Below the pieces are notes generated by a model. The model ran no database searches. It saw nothing but the letters and a program-made list of their open reading frames with translations, and was not told the DNA's origin. A program made the position numbers and the translations under genes. DNA of 9,294 bases from Bacteroidales bacterium Bact_23. Its GTDB lineage: Bacteria > Bacteroidota > Bacteroidia > Bacteroidales > Lentimicrobiaceae. Of this stretch, positions 7,401 to 9,294 are shown in pieces; positions within the stretch are counted from its first letter, which is position 1, and each line of letters begins with the position of its first letter. The DNA is taken from the NCBI GenBank assembly GCA_001603685.1, contig LUZO01000387.1, positions 1 through 9,294 of the forward strand. Reading direction: 5' to 3'.

Positions 7401-8538
7401 CTACGGATGGACTTCGTGGGACTGCTACCGCCGCTTCCTGCAGTCGTGGGGAATGGCATTCGGCATTTCGCGCGACGAATTCGACCAGGTGATGATAGAC
7501 TTCAAAACGCGTTACGGCATCAGCCAGAAGATTGACTTCAGCCCGGCACAGATGCGCGAAATCGCCAAGGCATACATCAGCATCCTGCACAGCCACAACA
7601 TCCACTTCAAGGACGAGCCATTCGAACAGCTCAAGCAGGTGGTTTTCAATGTATTCCAGTCGTGGGACAGCGAAAGGGCAAAGGTTTACCGCGAGCATCT
7701 TCAGATTGCCGACGAGTGGGGAACGGCCGTAATCGTTCAGAAGATGGTGCTAGGAAACCTGCACCGCACTTCGGGAACCGGCGTGCTGTTTACCCATGCG
7801 CCCGACATCGACCAGCCGGGCATTCAGCTCTACGGCGACTTTACCCTCTGCAGCCAGGGCGAAGATATCGTGGCCGGTCTGGTTCACCCGTGGCCGGTAA
7901 CCGAACGGCAGCGAAAAAAAATGTTCGGCGACAAGGGGTTCTCGCTTCAGAAACTCTTCCCCGGCATCTACGACAAACTGATGAAAATTGCCGAAGAGCT
8001 TACCGAAAAGTACGGATTCAGCCATCAGGAAATTGAGTTCACCTTCGAAAGCGAAAACCCGGACGACCTCTACATTCTGCAAACGCGCGACCAGGAGATC
8101 CGCAAGCCCGACCTGAGCTTTGTTTTCAGCGTCAAGCCTTCGGAACTCGACCTGCTGGGCCGCGGCATCGGGCTTGGAAAGGGGGTAATGAACGGCATCC
8201 TCGCCTTCGACATGGAAGACCTGGAGAAATTCAGCTCCCGTTCCGAGCATAAGATTCTGGTTCGCCCCGATACCGTTCCCGACGACATCGGAATGATATT
8301 TGCCTGCGACGGACTGATCACCGCCCGCGGAGGAGCCACCTCACACGCTGCAGTTACGGCGGTGCGGCTGGATAAGACCTGCGTGGTCAACTGCTCGGAC
8401 CTTATCGTAAACGAACGCGAAAAAGTCTGCTCCATCAACGGACGAACGCTCAGGCCGGGCGACAAAATCGCCATCGACGGTAACCTGGGAAATATTTATG
8501 CCGGAAATTATCCCGTAAGGCTGGCGGAGATCGGCTGA
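4447..8538 (+). CDS. PPDK-like ATP-grasp/phosphohistidine protein with a novel ~865-aa N-terminal region
   Basis: This is a 1363-residue protein. Residues ~865-1363 match the first two domains of pyruvate, phosphate dikinase (C. symbiosum numbering from memory in brackets). The ATP-grasp domain shows GSKA with K881 [K22], PIPPGFVLTT, SVRSGTAISMPGAMNT (951-966) with R953 [R92], WDCYRRF, SGTGVLFT (1109-1116), QGEDIVAG (1137-1144), E1197 in EFTFE [E323], and LQTR with Q1212 and R1214 [Q335, R337]. The swivel domain has LVRPDTVPDDIG and GGATSHAAV with the phosphorylated histidine H1300 [H455]. SVRSG and SMPG identify the PPDK rather than the PEP synthase branch. The protein ends at GNLGNIYAGN, where PPDK begins its PEP/pyruvate TIM barrel, which is absent. 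The ~865 N-terminal residues look helical, have no signal peptide or membrane segment, and match no family I recognise. They may bind the final acceptor. Histidines at 473, 480, 487 and 494 are spaced exactly seven apart. The ATG is the first in frame and has no Shine-Dalgarno. Activity as an ATP-dependent dikinase is likely; the substrate is unknown. Confidence 0.9.
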   Translation: MNQQNALKSDALAANLQETRTDKIEFSEKQQTFLDLSVGYYSIHTRARECLKEFNHPFSNSKFVSDQLRSITLGDFWYYDKLDKAIFAWDVILDIFDELFERITTPELAEDTIHTLLEIAEKLLASESDREHSLSRLLSILESISEKHRLALITNSTFMQRVFARGTWPGASGEQAIKVLRATLISNANFWKETTRAEAWLAERKKMFTAGSRKSILSIGDAYFDDIIKTVENTATLEELTAIPGFNEISLHIRQLHHGFERFHEKFFYLIYLLHLEGLQNQKELLLRDFNNLLRNIKNELSSDEIFGFLDNIFRLFNDLKSTNEGTVLDCILTLGKEIFRTENERHITHFEKLLIRYGFISPGIVYVSDDWQLRVNENHIKNIRVWMELIEYSPMTFRNLLFSLIIHLRLGGVFISDTDLFQRDVTALLNSDIKPIFKHIKQLARIFPVYFNEIGAEGELREVTTAMDELSHRNDRLVHFLRKQVHTESNNTHIELTRNIIRYWYDGNPSHLHGLIPKDVELSLSLKSSWYTGINELMHYLCETNNCMPEALMAMPWETISKRIENIPTDNTLDKQRLLDIFRLLELLKEKYSFNTVNLGLLMQKFSFFNKPEIDGLIHLIDNKMPERALRQVYIFMRQLNTIIMNQEKTEGWEDIYHKRHIAIGIPSMYGKYREPKFEALGLTFRLEKIAASLMEQLIANINLDYITAKTLRRIHVVLELFREGLEIDGVSDQGFNSNLKMFRFSLNSASFSVGQYINILQFMLQSVREIINKYFLRIYDGQLKVIIPQLHPEETKGEQGKQFIMKKSEQFYREMLSSAFLIQSLDNFLVRILGSFRQMVDDYSEETIRGIMSYNTDLVISLLNRETPEMDNQIFVGSKAYFLKKLLLLGFPIPPGFVLTTEVFRRREAILQNPYIEKELDLMLRRQIANLERITGQQFGNPDNPLMLSVRSGTAISMPGAMNTYLNVGLNDEIVEALSKRDNYGWTSWDCYRRFLQSWGMAFGISRDEFDQVMIDFKTRYGISQKIDFSPAQMREIAKAYISILHSHNIHFKDEPFEQLKQVVFNVFQSWDSERAKVYREHLQIADEWGTAVIVQKMVLGNLHRTSGTGVLFTHAPDIDQPGIQLYGDFTLCSQGEDIVAGLVHPWPVTERQRKKMFGDKGFSLQKLFPGIYDKLMKIAEELTEKYGFSHQEIEFTFESENPDDLYILQTRDQEIRKPDLSFVFSVKPSELDLLGRGIGLGKGVMNGILAFDMEDLEKFSSRSEHKILVRPDTVPDDIGMIFACDGLITARGGATSHAAVTAVRLDKTCVVNCSDLIVNEREKVCSINGRTLRPGDKIAIDGNLGNIYAGNYPVRLAEIG

Positions 8539-8564
8539 TTTTACGGAGCGGCGATTGGCCGCAA

Positions 8565-8627
8565 AAAGGAAAGGCTGCCATACACCCGGATTTGTTCTGG
8601 AATCCGTTGCGTGGCAGCCTTTCCTTT
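8565..8627. terminator. Bidirectional terminator hairpin between convergent genes
   Basis: AAAGGAAAGGCTGCCA (8565-8580) is the perfect 16-bp inverted complement of TGGCAGCCTTTCCTTT (8612-8627). Inside, CGGATT (8587-8592) pairs with AATCCG (8601-8606) around an 8-base loop, making a long two-tier stem. It sits between the stop of the dikinase-like gene (8538) and the stop of the convergent reductase (8642), the expected position for a shared terminator. The T-rich tract is part of the stem. A small extra hairpin GCGGC-GATTG-GCCGC lies just before it (8548-8562). Confidence 0.75.
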
Positions 8628-8641
8628 ACACAGGAGCAGCA

Positions 8642-9294
8642 TTAGAAGGCTTCCCTTACGATACGCTCTCTGGGTACATTCAGCGAAGCGAGGTGCTTTT
8701 CAACCGCATCCATCATCGGGTCGGGGCCGCAAAGATAGAAGTAGTCGCTGTTGCCGGACATTTCGCGCTTAATCAGCTCGGCGGTAACGAAACCATGCTC
8801 ATAACCTTCGCGGGTTTCGCCCGACAGCACATTAATAAAGTTTTTGCCCAGCAGTTTCCTGAAATCATCCTCAAGAATGATGTCGGCTTTGGTTTTATTG
8901 GCAAAAATCAGTCGGTTGTTGCCTACTTTATGCTGCTTTTCGAGGTTGCGCAGAATGGCGGTAAAGGGGGTGATTCCGGCGCCGCCGGCAATGAAAATAC
9001 CCTCGCCCTTATAGGAGATATCGCCAAATACATCGTGTACAATCAGTTCGTCGCCTTTCTGAAACGACAAAAGCTGGTTGGTAACGCCATTGTGTGCCGG
9101 ATAGGTCTTTATATTGAATTCAATATGATCATCTTCAGGAAGCGATACGAAAGTAAAGGCTCTTAACTCATGCTCCCATCCCTTTTTATTGAGCGAAATA
9201 TCGGCAGCCTGGCCTGGATGGTAATTTAAAACGGCAGGTTTCTCTGCCACTACCCGCAATACATCGTGGGTAAGATGTTCAATCTTAGTAATCT
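8642..9294 (-). CDS. FNR-fold flavin reductase, 5' end beyond the window
   Basis: The frame stays open to the right edge, so the start codon lies outside. Residues encoded upstream of a TTG at 9259 (ITKIEHLTHDVL, 9260-9292) continue the family's N-terminal strand, so that TTG is not the start. Visible motifs are PGQ near the FAD barrel, RAFTFVS (9163-9143, equivalent of the RxYS flavin motif), GGAGITPF (8986-8963, NAD(P)-binding glycine loop), YLCGP (8737-8723) and a C-terminal aromatic residue (REAF). The family transfers electrons between NAD(P)H and flavodoxin, ferredoxin or another acceptor through FAD. About 217 residues are present, close to the full length of the short form. No Fe-S domain is seen at the C terminus. 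It is convergent with the dikinase-like gene and is a second, divergent member of the family found at 3556-4215. Confidence 0.9.
   Translation of the reverse strand, partial: ITKIEHLTHDVLRVVAEKPAVLNYHPGQAADISLNKKGWEHELRAFTFVSLPEDDHIEFNIKTYPAHNGVTNQLLSFQKGDELIVHDVFGDISYKGEGIFIAGGAGITPFTAILRNLEKQHKVGNNRLIFANKTKADIILEDDFRKLLGKNFINVLSGETREGYEHGFVTAELIKREMSGNSDYFYLCGPDPMMDAVEKHLASLNVPRERIVREAF

Noticed and set aside
6688..7698. A 336-codon minus-strand open frame opposite the ATP-grasp region
   Set aside because: The sense strand encodes conserved PPDK motifs throughout this interval, so the antisense frame is a shadow.
4447..8538. Annotation as phosphoenolpyruvate synthase or as a full PPDK
   Set aside because: The ATP-grasp motifs are of PPDK rather than PEP synthase type, and the PEP/pyruvate barrel required for either reaction is absent.
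8642..9259. Complete small reductase starting at TTG 9259
   Set aside because: In-frame codons upstream to the window edge continue a typical FNR N terminus (ITKIEHLTHDVL), so the gene is cut by the window and TTG is an internal leucine codon.

Overview
The window looks like a chromosomal segment of a Bacteroidota bacterium, probably an environmental member of the Bacteroidales/Marinilabiliales type. This is inferred from three things: no start codon has a recognisable Shine-Dalgarno sequence, one promoter matches the Bacteroidota -7 consensus TAnnTTTG, and the RlmN and MATE sequences have a Bacteroidota flavour. No mobile element, tRNA, rRNA or CRISPR array is visible. No gene-free stretch exceeds 300 bases.

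Layout. A + strand gene (121-1020) encodes an acidic, soluble YD-like repeat protein of unknown function. It converges on a three-gene minus-strand cluster, read from right to left: a small FAD/NAD(P)H reductase of the ferredoxin-NADP reductase (FNR) fold (3556-4215), the radical-SAM 23S rRNA/tRNA methyltransferase RlmN (2507-3547, only 8 bases downstream of the reductase), and a MATE-family efflux transporter (1033-2427). A divergent intergenic region (4216-4446) is rich in structure: a GC palindrome, two mutually exclusive hairpins, and a perfect TGTGA-N6-TCACA Crp/Fnr-type operator. Rightward from it runs the largest gene, 4447-8538 (1363 aa). A 16-bp perfect inverted repeat separates its end from a convergent second FNR-fold reductase (8642 to beyond the window edge).

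The large gene is the most interesting object. Its last ~500 residues are the ATP-grasp and phosphohistidine-swivel domains of pyruvate, phosphate dikinase (PPDK), with catalytic histidine H1300 and the main ATP-binding residues present. The protein stops exactly where PPDK would continue into its PEP/pyruvate TIM barrel. Instead it carries about 865 N-terminal, apparently helical residues that I cannot assign to a known family. It therefore looks like a dikinase whose final phosphate acceptor is unknown.

How the genes may work together. RlmN needs an external reductant for its [4Fe-4S] cluster, so the tightly coupled upstream reductase is a plausible electron donor (inference). The second reductase downstream is a separate unit. 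The transporter and the YD-like protein show no clear functional link to the rest.
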